Below, one piece after another: positions 54,254 through 63,020 of a stretch of DNA of 64,000 bases. The notes below the pieces were generated by a model. It ran no database searches. It was given only the letters and a program-made list of their open reading frames with translations, and was not told where the DNA came from. A program made the position numbers and the translations under genes. This DNA is from Solirubrobacter deserti (lineage in GTDB: Bacteria; Actinomycetota; Thermoleophilia; Solirubrobacterales; Solirubrobacteraceae). Every line of letters starts with the position of its first letter. The first letter of the stretch is position 1. Where the stretch lies: positions 496,001 through 560,000 of the forward strand of contig NZ_QPKJ02000004.1 of NCBI RefSeq assembly GCF_003344625.1, written 5' to 3'.

Positions 54254-55459
54254 CTAGGCGGCCAGCTGAACCGCCGCCACGGGCACCCCGGCTCCCGGCC
54301 GGAACCCTGCGCGCAGCGCGGCGCGGCCGAGCACGGTGGCCGCGTCGCGCAGCTCGTCCCGCTGGTGCGAGGCCATCACGGACACCCGGACCCGCGCCGT
54401 ACCCTCGAACACCGCCGGCGGGCGGACGGCCTCGGCGAAGACGCCCATCTCCAGCGCGAAGTCGACCATCCGCGCCGCGCGCTCGGCGTCGCCGACCACG
54501 AGCGGGATCACGTGGGCCGCGGCGCCGCTGACGTCGAAGCCCTCGCGCGCGAGGCCGTCGCGAAGCGTCTCCGCGTTCGCGCGCAGCTTCGCCACGCGCC
54601 GGGGCTGCGCCTCCAGCAGGTCCAGCGCCGCCATCGCGGCCGCCGCGGCCACCGGCGGCAGCGCCGTGGAGTGCAGCAGCGTGCGCGCGGAGTGCACGAG
54701 GAAGCGCGCGGTCACGTGGTCGCACGCGACGAAGCCGCCGTAGGAGCCGAGGGCCTTGGCCAGCGTGCCGGTGATGACGTCGACCTCGCCCTCGAGCCCG
54801 GCCTCGGCGACGGCGCCGCGGCCGTCGGGCCCCAGCGCGCCCAACGCGTGTGCCTCGTCCACCAGCACGCGCACGTCGTAGCGGTGCGCGAGCTCGACGA
54901 TCTCGCGCAGCGGCGCGACGTCGCCGTCCATGCCGAACATGCCGTCGGTGGCGATCAGGGTGGCGCGGCCGTCGCACTGGCGCAGCGCCCACGCGAGGTG
55001 GTCGGCGTCCGCGTGACGGTAAGGGACCACCTCGGCGCCGGACAGCCGGCAGCCGTCGACGATCGAGGAGTGCGCGAGCTCGTCGTGCAGCACGACCTCC
55101 CCGCGGCGAGCGAGCGCGGCGATCACGCCCATGTTCGCGAGCGCGCCGGACCCGAACAGCAGCGCCGCGCGCTGGCCGGTGAACGCGGCGAGCCGCTCCT
55201 CCAGGCGCCGGTGCAGCGTCATCGTGCCGCACGAGACGCGCGCCGCGCCCGCGCCGACACCCCACCGCATGGCCGCGTCGGCGGCCGCTTGCCGGACCTT
55301 CGGATGGTCGGCCAACCCGAGCGCGTTGCCCGAGCACAGCAACAGCACCGGCCGCCCGTCGAGCACCACGCGCGGCCCCTGTGGTCCGGAGACCATCCGC
55401 ATGCGCTGGTGCAGGCCGAGCTGGTTGAGCTCGTCCAGGCGGTCCTCGAGATCCAGCAT
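54254..55459 (-). CDS. bioF: 8-amino-7-oxononanoate synthase-type alpha-oxoamine synthase
   Basis: The 401-residue PLP enzyme joins an amino acid with an acyl-CoA; BioF makes 8-amino-7-oxononanoate for biotin. It has LCSGNALGLADHPKV, LLFGSGALANMGV, VDEAHALGALGPDG and the PLP lysine K235 in GTLAKALGSYGG. Glycine C-acetyltransferase (Kbl) is the alternative, as no other biotin gene is adjacent. A biotinyl carrier gene lies nearby, but that is not proof. SD GAGGA precedes the ATG. Confidence 0.86.
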   Translation of the reverse strand: MLDLEDRLDELNQLGLHQRMRMVSGPQGPRVVLDGRPVLLLCSGNALGLADHPKVRQAAADAAMRWGVGAGAARVSCGTMTLHRRLEERLAAFTGQRAALLFGSGALANMGVIAALARRGEVVLHDELAHSSIVDGCRLSGAEVVPYRHADADHLAWALRQCDGRATLIATDGMFGMDGDVAPLREIVELAHRYDVRVLVDEAHALGALGPDGRGAVAEAGLEGEVDVITGTLAKALGSYGGFVACDHVTARFLVHSARTLLHSTALPPVAAAAAMAALDLLEAQPRRVAKLRANAETLRDGLAREGFDVSGAAAHVIPLVVGDAERAARMVDFALEMGVFAEAVRPPAVFEGTARVRVSVMASHQRDELRDAATVLGRAALRAGFRPGAGVPVAAVQLAA

Positions 55460-55514
55460 CCACGATCCTCGGTCGAGTGACGTTGCGCGGAAGCTACGGC
55501 CTCAGCCGGACGAC

Positions 55515-56267
55515 TTAGCGACCAGGCCAGCGCGGTGGGCGTTTCTCTACAAAACTGCGCACGCCCTCGGCGAACTCCGCCGACGTGAACGCATCACGCC
55601 GCAGCGCGTCGAGCTCCTCGACCAGCACCGGATCGAGCGGCGGGATCAGCGCCTGCAGCACGCGCTTGTTCCCACGCACGGACACCGACGACAACGCCGC
55701 GATCTCGCTCGCCAGCTCGACCGAGCGGGCGTCCACGTCGTCGACGACCTCGTTCACCAGGCCCCAGGCCAGGGCCTCGTCCGCGCTGACCGGCCGCGCC
55801 GTGAGGAACAGCTCGCGCGTGCGGGCGGAGCCGATCGCGTCCACGAACCGCCGCAGCCCCGTGTGCGAGTAGACCACGCCGAGCCGCGCCGGCGGCATCC
55901 CGAGCCGCGCGCCCGGCGCGCACACGCGCAGGTCGCAGGCCACCGCGAGCTCCAACCCGCCGCCGAACGCGTGCCCGCCGAGCGCGGCCACGATCGGCAC
56001 GGGCACCGCGTCCAGGGCCGCCATCGCCGCCTCGAACGGGTGGATCAGCACGTCCGCCAAGCCCTCCGGCGTCAACCCGCCGAGGTCGTAGCCGGCCGAG
56101 AAGGCGTCACCGGCGCCGGTCACGATCACGCAGCGCGCGTCGACCTGCGGCAGCTCCCGCGCCAGGCCCTCGAGGATCGAGACGTCGAGCGCGTTGCGCT
56201 TGGCGACGTTGTCGAGCGTGACCCGGACGACGCCGTCGGCCGGGAAGTCGAAGTGCAGCTCGCCCAC
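55515..56267 (-). CDS. enoyl-CoA hydratase/isomerase family protein
   Basis: The 250-residue crotonase-fold protein has RNALDVSILEGL, the oxyanion-hole VTGAGDAFSAGYDL, and ALGGHAFGGGLELAVACDLR, followed by PPARLGVVYSHTGLRR, where the hydratase Glu of the P-E-x-x-x-G signature appears replaced (ARLGV). It may therefore be an isomerase or thioesterase type. The GTG start shares a base with the upstream stop (TAGTG), coupling it to the biotinyl carrier. Confidence 0.88.
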   Translation of the reverse strand: MGELHFDFPADGVVRVTLDNVAKRNALDVSILEGLARELPQVDARCVIVTGAGDAFSAGYDLGGLTPEGLADVLIHPFEAAMAALDAVPVPIVAALGGHAFGGGLELAVACDLRVCAPGARLGMPPARLGVVYSHTGLRRFVDAIGSARTRELFLTARPVSADEALAWGLVNEVVDDVDARSVELASEIAALSSVSVRGNKRVLQALIPPLDPVLVEELDALRRDAFTSAEFAEGVRSFVEKRPPRWPGR

Positions 56268-56479
56268 TACTCGAGGACCACCAGCGGGTCGCCCTCCTGG
56301 ACGGACTGGCCCTCGCTGACCAGGATCTCCGCGACGGTGCCGTCGTCCTCGGCCTCGACGGGCATCTCCATCTTCATCGACTCGAGGATCACGACCGCGT
56401 CGCCCTCGGACACGGCATCGCCGACCGCGACCTCGATCTTCCACACGGTGCCCGTGATGTTCGCCTCGATGCGCGTCAC
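56267..56479 (-). CDS. stand-alone biotinyl/lipoyl carrier protein (BCCP-like)
   Basis: The 70-residue product is a single biotinyl domain with the attachment lysine in ILESMKMEMPVEAEDDGTVA. It matches the short actinobacterial carrier subunits of acyl-CoA carboxylases. The AMKM consensus is SMKM, usual in this group. No biotin carboxylase or carboxyltransferase gene is adjacent, so it serves an enzyme encoded elsewhere. GTG 56479 is positioned by a TATCGT box seven bases upstream. Confidence 0.92.
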   Translation of the reverse strand: MTRIEANITGTVWKIEVAVGDAVSEGDAVVILESMKMEMPVEAEDDGTVAEILVSEGQSVQEGDPLVVLE

Positions 56480-56492
56480 GGGCCGCACGATA
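56480..56492 (-). promoter_or_regulatory. -10 box of the leaderless carrier gene
   Basis: TATCGT (complement of 56487-56492) lies seven bases before GTG 56479; the overlapping TATATC is an alternative. Confidence 0.5.
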
Positions 56493-56631
56493 TAGACACC
56501 GTGTCGATTGTGATCGCACCGATTCCGGACGCGCGGTCGATGGGGAGCAGGACCCCTCCCCGGCACCATGGTCCTTGCTGTTCGTCGCGATCTCTCCTCC
56601 CGCGGCGCACGGCGAACCGGCGAAGGAAGCG

Positions 56632-56662
56632 GCGGGCGGGGCACCTGGACGGCCCCGCCCGC
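56632..56662. repeat. perfect 11 bp inverted repeat upstream of plsC
   Basis: GCGGGCGGGGC and GCCCCGCCCGC, separated by nine bases, lie 17 bases upstream of the -10 box and cover the -35 area. It is a strong hairpin or operator. The rest of the 56480-56690 gap shows no gene. Confidence 0.7.
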
Positions 56663-56678
56663 TGCGACCGGACCGCCA

Positions 56679-56690
56679 TACTCTGCGTCC
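56679..56690 (+). promoter_or_regulatory. -10 box of leaderless plsC
   Basis: TACTCT (56679-56684) lies six bases before the ATG at 56691. Confidence 0.55.
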
Positions 56691-57419
56691 ATGAGCCAGC
56701 CCGAGCTCGTGGAGATCAAGGAGACGCAGTACAAGGATCCGCGGCCGAAGGAGCACTTCGACCGCTTCCACGAGCGCACGCGGACCCGGCAACCCGACTT
56801 CATGTACGAGGTCGTGCGCATCCTGATGACGCTGATCGGGTGGGTGTTCTTCCGCGTGAGCCACACGCACCCGGAGCGCGTGCCGGCCGTCGGCCCCGTG
56901 ATCCTGGCGCCCAACCACTTCTCGTTCCTGGACCACTTCTTTCTCGGCGTGGCGCTGCGGCGCAAGGTCCACTTCATGGCCAAGTCGCAGCTGTTCAAGC
57001 CGCCGATGCAGTTCGTCTACACGCACGGCGGCGTCTTCCCCGTGCGGCGCGGCTTCGCCGACGAGGACGCATTCATCACCGCGACCACCGTCCTCGAGCG
57101 GGGGAACACGATGGCGATGTACGCCGAGGGCGGCCGCTCGCGCACAGGGGAGCCCGCCAAGAAGGCCAAGCGCGGGATCGGGCGCCTGGCGCTGCTGAGC
57201 GGCGCGCCGGTGGTGCCCGTCGCGATCGTCGGCTCCAGCCACGTGCGCAACTGGAAGCGCGGCCAGTTCCCGAAGGTGCGCGTGTTCTACGGCGAGCCGT
57301 TCGCGTTCGAGCGCGTCGAGGCGCCGACGCGTGACCAGGAGCAGGCCACCGCCGACGCCATCTTCGCCGAGGTGCGCGCGCTCTACGAGGTCGCGACCAA
57401 GCCCGGCTCGGCGACCTGA
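56691..57419 (+). CDS. plsC: 1-acyl-sn-glycerol-3-phosphate acyltransferase family protein
   Basis: The 242-residue protein transfers acyl groups to lysophosphatidate or a similar acceptor in membrane lipid synthesis. It has the HX4D motif NHFSFLDHFFLG, GGVFPVRRGF (motif II), AEGGRSRTGE (motif III) and APVVPVAIVG (motif IV). One hydrophobic segment precedes the domain (VRILMTLIGWVFFRVS). The acceptor may differ from classical PlsC. The 3' end overlaps the convergent MFS gene by 37 bp. Confidence 0.9.
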   Translation: MSQPELVEIKETQYKDPRPKEHFDRFHERTRTRQPDFMYEVVRILMTLIGWVFFRVSHTHPERVPAVGPVILAPNHFSFLDHFFLGVALRRKVHFMAKSQLFKPPMQFVYTHGGVFPVRRGFADEDAFITATTVLERGNTMAMYAEGGRSRTGEPAKKAKRGIGRLALLSGAPVVPVAIVGSSHVRNWKRGQFPKVRVFYGEPFAFERVEAPTRDQEQATADAIFAEVRALYEVATKPGSAT

Positions 57420-58786
57420 GCCGTCGTCGGCCGCGGCTTTCCGGGCACCAGCAGCGCGATCAGCGCACCCGCGGCCAGCACCGCGGCGCCGACCCACGCG
57501 GCGGACGTCATCCCGTCGACGTACGCCTGCGGGGACGCGTAGGAACCGGTCGCGGCGAACACGGACGCGAGCACCGCCACGCCCAGCGCGCCGCCCACCT
57601 CGCGGATCGCGTTGGTCGCCCCGCTCGCCTGCCCCGCCTCCTCCGGCCGCACGGCCGCGAGCACCGCATTGGCGGTCGGCGCGAACACGAGCGCCATACC
57701 CGTGCCGGCGAGGATGAACGGCGGGACGAGCGACGCGTAGGCTGTCGTGGGCGACGAGACCGAAGCGATCCACGCGATCGCGACCGCCTGCAGCGCGAGC
57801 CCGGCGAACATCAGCGGGCGCGAGCCGATGCGGTCGCTGAGCAGGCCGGCGATCGGCGCGACGATCATCGGCATCGCCGTCCACGGCAGCGTGCGCAGGC
57901 CGGCCTCCAGCGGCGACAGGCCCTGCACCACCTGGAAGAACTGGGCGAGCAGGAAGATCGACCCGAAGACGCCGAAGTACATCGCCAGCGACACGCCGTT
58001 GGAGGCGGCGAACGCGCGCGAGCGGAAGAACCGCAGCGGCAGCATCGGCGCCGGCGACCGCCGCTCCCAGGCGACGAACGCGGCCAGCAGCAGCGCGCCG
58101 CTCGCGAGCGAGGCGAGCACGGTGCCCGACGTCCACCCGAGCGTCTCCCCGCGCACGATCCCGAACACGACGCCGAACAGGCCGAGTCCGGCGAGCACCA
58201 GCCCGGGCAGGTCGAGCCGGTTCGCGGGCCCGAAGGACTCCTCCAGCCGCGTCACGGCCAGCGGCAGCAGCGCCAGGCCGATCGGCACGTTGATCCAGAA
58301 GATCCACTGCCACGAGATGCCGTCCACGACGGCGCCGCCGATCAGCGGCCCGAGCGCAACGCCGAGGCCGGAGATGCCCGACCAGAGCCCGATCACGAGC
58401 CCGCGCTTGCCGGGCGGGAACGCTTCGGAGAGCAGCGTGAGCGTGAGCGGCGTGACGATCGCCGCGCCGACGCCCTGCAGCGCCCGCGCGGCGATCAGCG
58501 CGCCGGTCGAAGGAGCGAGGGCGGCGAGCGCGCTGGCCACCGTGAACAGAACGAGCCCGCCGACAAACACGCGCCGGCGGCCGAAGCGGTCGCCGAGCGC
58601 TGCGCCCGTGAGCAGCAGCACGGCGAACGAGAGGGTGTAGGCGTTGACCGTCCACTGCAGGTCCTCCAGGCTGCCGCCGAGGTCCGTGCGGATGGACGGG
58701 AGCGCGGTCGTGACGACGAGGTTGTCGAGCACGACCATGAAGAGGGCGACCGAGACGATCGCGAAGGTCCAAGCTGAACGCGACAT
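57383..58786 (-). CDS. DHA2-type MFS drug/H+ antiporter (EmrB/QacA family)
   Basis: The 467-residue protein has fourteen-helix DHA2 features: MVVLDNLVVTTALPSIRTDL (motif D1), GDRFGRRRVFV (motif A) and GLGVALGPLIGG (motif C). It likely exports toxic hydrophobic compounds with a proton gradient. ATG 58786 is positioned by a -35/-10 pair and covered by an operator (see 58787-58857). No regulator gene lies next to it, so the repressor is encoded elsewhere. Confidence 0.92.
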   Translation of the reverse strand: MSRSAWTFAIVSVALFMVVLDNLVVTTALPSIRTDLGGSLEDLQWTVNAYTLSFAVLLLTGAALGDRFGRRRVFVGGLVLFTVASALAALAPSTGALIAARALQGVGAAIVTPLTLTLLSEAFPPGKRGLVIGLWSGISGLGVALGPLIGGAVVDGISWQWIFWINVPIGLALLPLAVTRLEESFGPANRLDLPGLVLAGLGLFGVVFGIVRGETLGWTSGTVLASLASGALLLAAFVAWERRSPAPMLPLRFFRSRAFAASNGVSLAMYFGVFGSIFLLAQFFQVVQGLSPLEAGLRTLPWTAMPMIVAPIAGLLSDRIGSRPLMFAGLALQAVAIAWIASVSSPTTAYASLVPPFILAGTGMALVFAPTANAVLAAVRPEEAGQASGATNAIREVGGALGVAVLASVFAATGSYASPQAYVDGMTSAAWVGAAVLAAGALIALLVPGKPRPTTAQVAEPGLVATS

Positions 58787-58857
58787 GGAAGTAAGTGAAG
58801 ACTCACTTCCACTCCGCGTCAAGAGCGTCGGTGCGCCAAGTTAGTGGCGACTTACTA
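58787..58857 (-). promoter_or_regulatory. MFS promoter with two TetR-like operators
   Basis: Minus-strand TTGACG (complement of 58817-58822) and TTCACT (complement of 58794-58799) are 17 bases apart, with seven bases to the ATG. Two sites of form AAGTNAGT-N4-ACTNACTT lie at 58789-58808 (over the -10; 7 of 8 pairs) and 58838-58857 (upstream of the -35; 6 of 8). They are 49 bp apart. Confidence 0.75.
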
Positions 58858-59238
58858 CGTCGGCTGATCCGCCCATGGCACCTCGACGGAGTCCTCGGTC
58901 GGCGAGTCACGCGCGACGACGTACTCGGCCGGCTCGGAATCCGACGTGTTCGTCACCGTGTGCGTCTCGCGCGGAGGCACGTAGAGCATGTCGCCGGCCT
59001 CGACGATCAGCGCCTGTTCGAGCTGGTCGCCGAAGCGGATCTCGATCGAGCCGGAGAGCATGTAGAGCGCGCTCTCGCAATTGTCGTGGTAGTGCGGACG
59101 GCCGCGCGCGCCGGCGGGCACGCGGAAGATGCCCATGTAGAGGTTGTGCGCACCCGTCGTGGCCTGGGAGATCTCGGTTCCGCCCACCACCCCGCGCGGG
59201 ACGTCGCGCTCCTCCCCGGAGGGCTTGACCAGCTTCAT
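58855..59238 (-). CDS. cupin-domain protein coupled to an SDR
   Basis: The 127-residue cupin has GARGRPHYHDNCESALYMLS and YVPPRETHTVTN, both metal-binding motifs intact. It may bind or convert a small acid or sugar. The ATG overlaps the SDR stop (ATGA), so it is the second gene of that operon. Its last bases lie in the distal MFS operator. Confidence 0.87.
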   Translation of the reverse strand: MKLVKPSGEERDVPRGVVGGTEISQATTGAHNLYMGIFRVPAGARGRPHYHDNCESALYMLSGSIEIRFGDQLEQALIVEAGDMLYVPPRETHTVTNTSDSEPAEYVVARDSPTEDSVEVPWADQPT

Positions 59239-60062
59239 GACGTCATCCCCGTGAACTGGCCGCCGGTGACGTTGAGCACCTGGCCGTGGACGAAGTTCGA
59301 CCACGGCGAGCAGAGGAAGAACACGCCGCCGGCGGCCTCCTCCGGCGTGCCCGGTCGGCCGATCGGGATCAGCGCCGGCGCCATCGAACGCATCTGCTCG
59401 GGGATGCCGAGCTGCACGGTCTCGCCGTCGATCTCCATCGTGTTCTCGGCGTCCTTGGTGGCGGTCAGGCGCGTCTCGATCCACCCGAACGCGACCGCGT
59501 TGACGTTGATCTTGAACTGGCCCCACTCCTTGGCCAGCGTCTTGGTCAAGCCGACGACGGCGGACTTGCCCGCCGAGTAGTTGGCCTGGCCGGCGTTGCC
59601 CATCGTGCCGCTGATCGAAGACACGTTGACGATCTTGCGGAAGACCTCCACGCCCTGCGCGCGCTCGGCCTTGGCGGGCTCGCGCAGGTGTGGCGCGGCC
59701 GCGCGGACCACGCGGAACGGGACGACCGTGTGGATGTCGAGCATGCGCTGGAACGCGTCGTCGGACAGCTTGTGCACCGGCGCGTCGATCGTGTAGCCCG
59801 CGTTGTTGACGATGATGTCGATCCGGCCGAAGGCGTCGATCGCCGTCTGCACCAGCGCCTCCGGCGAGCCCGCCTTGGTCAGGTCACCGCCATAGACCGC
59901 CGTCTCGCCCGCGATCTCGGACGCCGCCTGCTCGGCGAGGTCGGCGTCGAGGTCGTTGATGATCAGCTTGGCGCCGTGCTCGGCGAGCAGCTCGGCCGTC
60001 GCGCGGCCGATGCCGCGTGCCGAGCCGGTCACGATCGCCACCTTGTCGTCCAGGACTCCCAT
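59235..60062 (-). CDS. short-chain dehydrogenase/reductase (FabG-like)
   Basis: The 275-residue NAD(P)-dependent enzyme has VAIVTGSARGIGRATAELLA (cofactor glycines), IIVNNAGYT, the catalytic Ser in VNVSSISGTMGN and Tyr-x3-Lys in QANYSAGKSAVVG, plus GQVLNVTGGQF at the end. The acidic residue after strand 2 (INDLDAD) favours NAD+. FabG-like 3-ketoacyl or sugar-alcohol activity is possible. It heads a two-gene operon with the cupin. Confidence 0.92.
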   Translation of the reverse strand: MGVLDDKVAIVTGSARGIGRATAELLAEHGAKLIINDLDADLAEQAASEIAGETAVYGGDLTKAGSPEALVQTAIDAFGRIDIIVNNAGYTIDAPVHKLSDDAFQRMLDIHTVVPFRVVRAAAPHLREPAKAERAQGVEVFRKIVNVSSISGTMGNAGQANYSAGKSAVVGLTKTLAKEWGQFKINVNAVAFGWIETRLTATKDAENTMEIDGETVQLGIPEQMRSMAPALIPIGRPGTPEEAAGGVFFLCSPWSNFVHGQVLNVTGGQFTGMTS

Positions 60063-60075
60063 GGCCCGGACGATA
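60063..60075 (-). promoter_or_regulatory. -10 box of leaderless SDR gene
   Basis: TATCGT (complement of 60070-60075) lies seven bases before the ATG at 60062, identical in sequence and spacing to the box before the biotinyl carrier gene. Confidence 0.55.
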
Positions 60076-60076
60076 T

Positions 60077-60105
60077 CGGGGGTCGGCGAGATACGCGGAC
60101 CCCCG
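60077..60105 (-). terminator. hairpin downstream of the M14 peptidase gene
   Basis: CGGGGGTC-N13-GACCCCCG is a perfect 8 bp stem, extendable with one bulge, eleven bases after the M14 stop and just before the SDR -10. No U-tract follows. It probably separates the two transcription units. Confidence 0.55.
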
Positions 60106-60115
60106 ACTATCGGAA

Positions 60116-62992
60116 CTACGGGTTCGTGGTCGAGAGCGTGAACGTCAGCGTCTTGCTGTACGTGCCCGTGCGCAGCGGATCGGTCCGCTTGATCAGCTGC
60201 TTGTAGGCGACGTCGACGTTCTCGTTGGACACCGGGCCGGTCCACGCGGACTTCGAGAGCTCCACGCGCAGCGGCTCGGCGAGCGAGAACGCGCCGTTGG
60301 TCAGATGGCCGGGCGAGGCCACCGTCAGCGTCGCGTCACCCGCCGACGAGACCACGCCGGCCTTCGAGGTCGCCGTGTAGTCCTGCTCGACGCCCGGCAC
60401 GAACGGGCCAAGCGGCGTCGCCGGGGTCAGCGTGAGCGACAGCGTCGGCGCGACGGACCCGCCGACGGGCGCCGTCGTGGACGTGTACGGGTTCACGCCG
60501 AGGTGCTTCATCGCCTCGAACACGAGCGACTTGCGCTTCGCGCGGTCGGCGACGTTCTCGAGGCCGAAGCCCCACAGCAGCGTGTCGTCGGTCGAGACGC
60601 CGGCGAACGTCGTCGCACCCGAGATCGCGTGCGTGCCCTTCGAGGACGCGAACGACGGGAACTGCGCGGGCGGCAGCGCCGACGAGGTCGGGGTGAAGCC
60701 CGGCAGGTAGGACTGGTCGGTCAGGCCGAACGAGGCCGTGAATGGCGCGAGGCCGGTGATCGTGCGGGTGGCCGGGTTCGACACGCTCGCACGCTGGTTG
60801 GCGCCCATCCAGTACTGCATGAAGTCGTTCTTGACATACACGCAGTTCTCCACCTGGCCGACGGGGTCGTTCTCGGTCGAATTGGCGGGGCACTGCGGCA
60901 GCGGCGGGACGCGCCCCAGCGGGTTGTAGGAGTACTCCTGCCACGCGCCCTGGAGCGCGCGCTGGCCGGTGACGAGCACCTTGCCGCCCTCGTTGATGTA
61001 GTCCCGGACGGCGATCAGCTGGTCGTCGAACAGCTTCGCGACACCGACGGTCTGGCCGGGATCGCGCACGAAGTCGTCCTGGCCCGTGTACCAGAGGACG
61101 GCCTTGTAGTGGCTGAGCACGCCGTGCAGGTCCGCGTGGTTGCGGGTGGACGCGTCGATGTCGTAGACGTCAGCCGGGATGCCGGCGTCGGCGAGCGCCT
61201 CCAGATACGTCGCGAGGTACGTCGGACCGGTACCGGGCGCCGCGTTCGGCGACACGCCGCTGTAGTCCTCCGCGCTCAGCACCAGGACCTGGCTCCCGCG
61301 GCCGAGCGATGACGCCGCGAAGGTGAACGGCTCCGAGCTCTTCCCGCCGGCTTCGAACCACACCTTGACGCTGTCGCCCGCCTTGAAGCCCGTCACGGAC
61401 CCGCGCACGTGGTGGTAGTAGACGCCGGACTCGCCGTAGCGCTCGCCGCCGTCGAACTCCGAGGTGGCGCCGCTCTGCACGGCACCGCCGTTGACCTGCC
61501 ACTTGACCGTCACCGCGCCGAGCGCGCGGCGCGCGTTGACCTCGACCCGCTGCGAGCCGGCGCCGTACGACGTCGGGAACGCGTCCGTGACGAAGTCCGG
61601 GGCCTTGGCGCCGATGTGCGACGACGGCTGGTCGGGCGTTCGCGCCGACTTGGCCAGGTCGAGCATGAAGTTCTTGTTCTTGAGCCAGACGTTCTCGACG
61701 TCGGCCTCGCGGTCCTGGAACACGAAGCCGCCGGGCGGGTCGCTGCCGGGAACCTGCGTGCCGCCGACGGGCGCGCCGGAGCCGCCGTCGAGCTCGATCG
61801 TGTAGCCCAGGATGCCGTGCTGCATGTACATCGTGTCGGTGACCTCGCCGTTGGTGATGTAGAGCTCACCGCCGACGTCCGGGTCGTACGTCGGGACCGC
61901 CGGATTGCGGTCGGTGCCGGCCAGCGACTCCATCAGCGGGTTGTCGCCGCTGTAGGTCTCGACCTGCCAGCCGAGGGGGTACAGCACGAGGTTCGCGTAC
62001 GAGTGGTAGTCGATGTAGAACTCGGGCTTGATGCGCGCCATCAGCTCGTGGAAGGCCTTGACCTCGGACTCGGACTCGGGCTCGGTGCCGCGGTAGCTCG
62101 CGGCCGTCAGCGCGCTGCTCGAGCCTTCGTTGTCGTAGCGCCACTTCTCCGAGAAGTTGCGGTTGGTGTCCACGCCGTCGGCGTTCGTCAGCACGCCGTC
62201 GTTGTTGTTGTCGCGCAGGGTCTTGCGCCACAGCCGCGTGCCGCGGTTCTGGAACGTGTAGTCGTAGCCGTCCGGGTTCACGACCGGGATGAACCACACC
62301 TCGGTGGAGGCGAGAACCTCCGGAACGCCGGACGCGGCGTCGCCAGAGTGCTCGAGGAAGTACTGGTAGCCGCGGCGCACGACCTCGGCTGAGATCCACT
62401 CACGCGCGTGCTGCGCGCCGTGATACATGACGCCGGGCTTGGCGCCGTCCGCGGTGGTGTTCGCATCGGTCGTGAGCTTGTAGGCGATCAGGTCCTGGCC
62501 GAGCAGCGACTTGCCGTACACGACGCGCTTGACCAGCGTCGGGTGGGCGGCGGCCAGCGTGTCGTAGAACGTGCGCAGGTTGACGGGCTGGCCCTGTGCG
62601 TCGACCGCACCCGCGCACGTCGTCGGGCACGGCGCCGGCTTGAGGTTGAGCGGGCGGAACACGTCATAGCCCCACGTCGGGTCCGCGAGCGGGCCGTCGG
62701 CCGCACGCGCGGCGTAGCGCCGCTTGTTCTCGCCGCCGAGCGGCGTGATGTCGAAGCCCTTGGCCTCGAGCGCATCCGCCTCCGACGGCGTCGCGACGAT
62801 GCCGGTCCGGCCGGGCGCTTGCGCACCCTCCGTCAGGTCATGCCCGAGGGGGCCGAGCGCCTTGAGCTCGGCGTCCGTCCCGGTGACGATGTATTGGTTG
62901 TATGGCTCGACGGGGTCGGCAGCCAGTGCGGGCTGCGCGGAACCGAGCGAGACCATGGCGCCGACCATGGCGCCGAGGTAGACCCTCCGCAT
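60116..62992 (-). CDS. secreted M14 zinc carboxypeptidase with large C-terminal region
   Basis: The 958-residue protein has a signal peptide (about 1-24), a propeptide-like region, and an M14 domain. Its zinc motif is HAREW (His195, Glu198 in HGAQHAREWI), followed by NPDGYDYTF, TNRNFSEKW, the third ligand in YIDYHSYANL and the catalytic Glu in YTIELDGG. The C-terminal half (about residues 480-958) holds a beta-sandwich-like part and a glutamine-amidotransferase-like fold stretch (VLVLSAEDYSG, KAVLWYTGQDD, GGKVLVTGQRALQG) of unknown role. It is likely a nutritional exopeptidase. Confidence 0.92.
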   Translation of the reverse strand: MRRVYLGAMVGAMVSLGSAQPALAADPVEPYNQYIVTGTDAELKALGPLGHDLTEGAQAPGRTGIVATPSEADALEAKGFDITPLGGENKRRYAARAADGPLADPTWGYDVFRPLNLKPAPCPTTCAGAVDAQGQPVNLRTFYDTLAAAHPTLVKRVVYGKSLLGQDLIAYKLTTDANTTADGAKPGVMYHGAQHAREWISAEVVRRGYQYFLEHSGDAASGVPEVLASTEVWFIPVVNPDGYDYTFQNRGTRLWRKTLRDNNNDGVLTNADGVDTNRNFSEKWRYDNEGSSSALTAASYRGTEPESESEVKAFHELMARIKPEFYIDYHSYANLVLYPLGWQVETYSGDNPLMESLAGTDRNPAVPTYDPDVGGELYITNGEVTDTMYMQHGILGYTIELDGGSGAPVGGTQVPGSDPPGGFVFQDREADVENVWLKNKNFMLDLAKSARTPDQPSSHIGAKAPDFVTDAFPTSYGAGSQRVEVNARRALGAVTVKWQVNGGAVQSGATSEFDGGERYGESGVYYHHVRGSVTGFKAGDSVKVWFEAGGKSSEPFTFAASSLGRGSQVLVLSAEDYSGVSPNAAPGTGPTYLATYLEALADAGIPADVYDIDASTRNHADLHGVLSHYKAVLWYTGQDDFVRDPGQTVGVAKLFDDQLIAVRDYINEGGKVLVTGQRALQGAWQEYSYNPLGRVPPLPQCPANSTENDPVGQVENCVYVKNDFMQYWMGANQRASVSNPATRTITGLAPFTASFGLTDQSYLPGFTPTSSALPPAQFPSFASSKGTHAISGATTFAGVSTDDTLLWGFGLENVADRAKRKSLVFEAMKHLGVNPYTSTTAPVGGSVAPTLSLTLTPATPLGPFVPGVEQDYTATSKAGVVSSAGDATLTVASPGHLTNGAFSLAEPLRVELSKSAWTGPVSNENVDVAYKQLIKRTDPLRTGTYSKTLTFTLSTTNP

Positions 62993-63004
62993 TGCGCGAA
63001 GCTA
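62993..63004 (-). promoter_or_regulatory. -10 box of leaderless M14 gene
   Basis: TAGCTT (complement of 62999-63004) lies six bases before the ATG at 62992. Confidence 0.55.
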
Positions 63005-63020
63005 CAGGAAGCGGTGCGGC

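Noticed and set aside
56480..58772. Long minus-strand frame continuous with the enoyl-CoA hydratase
   Set aside because: Across this stretch the frame is a shadow of plsC and the MFS gene. The real gene starts at GTG 56267.
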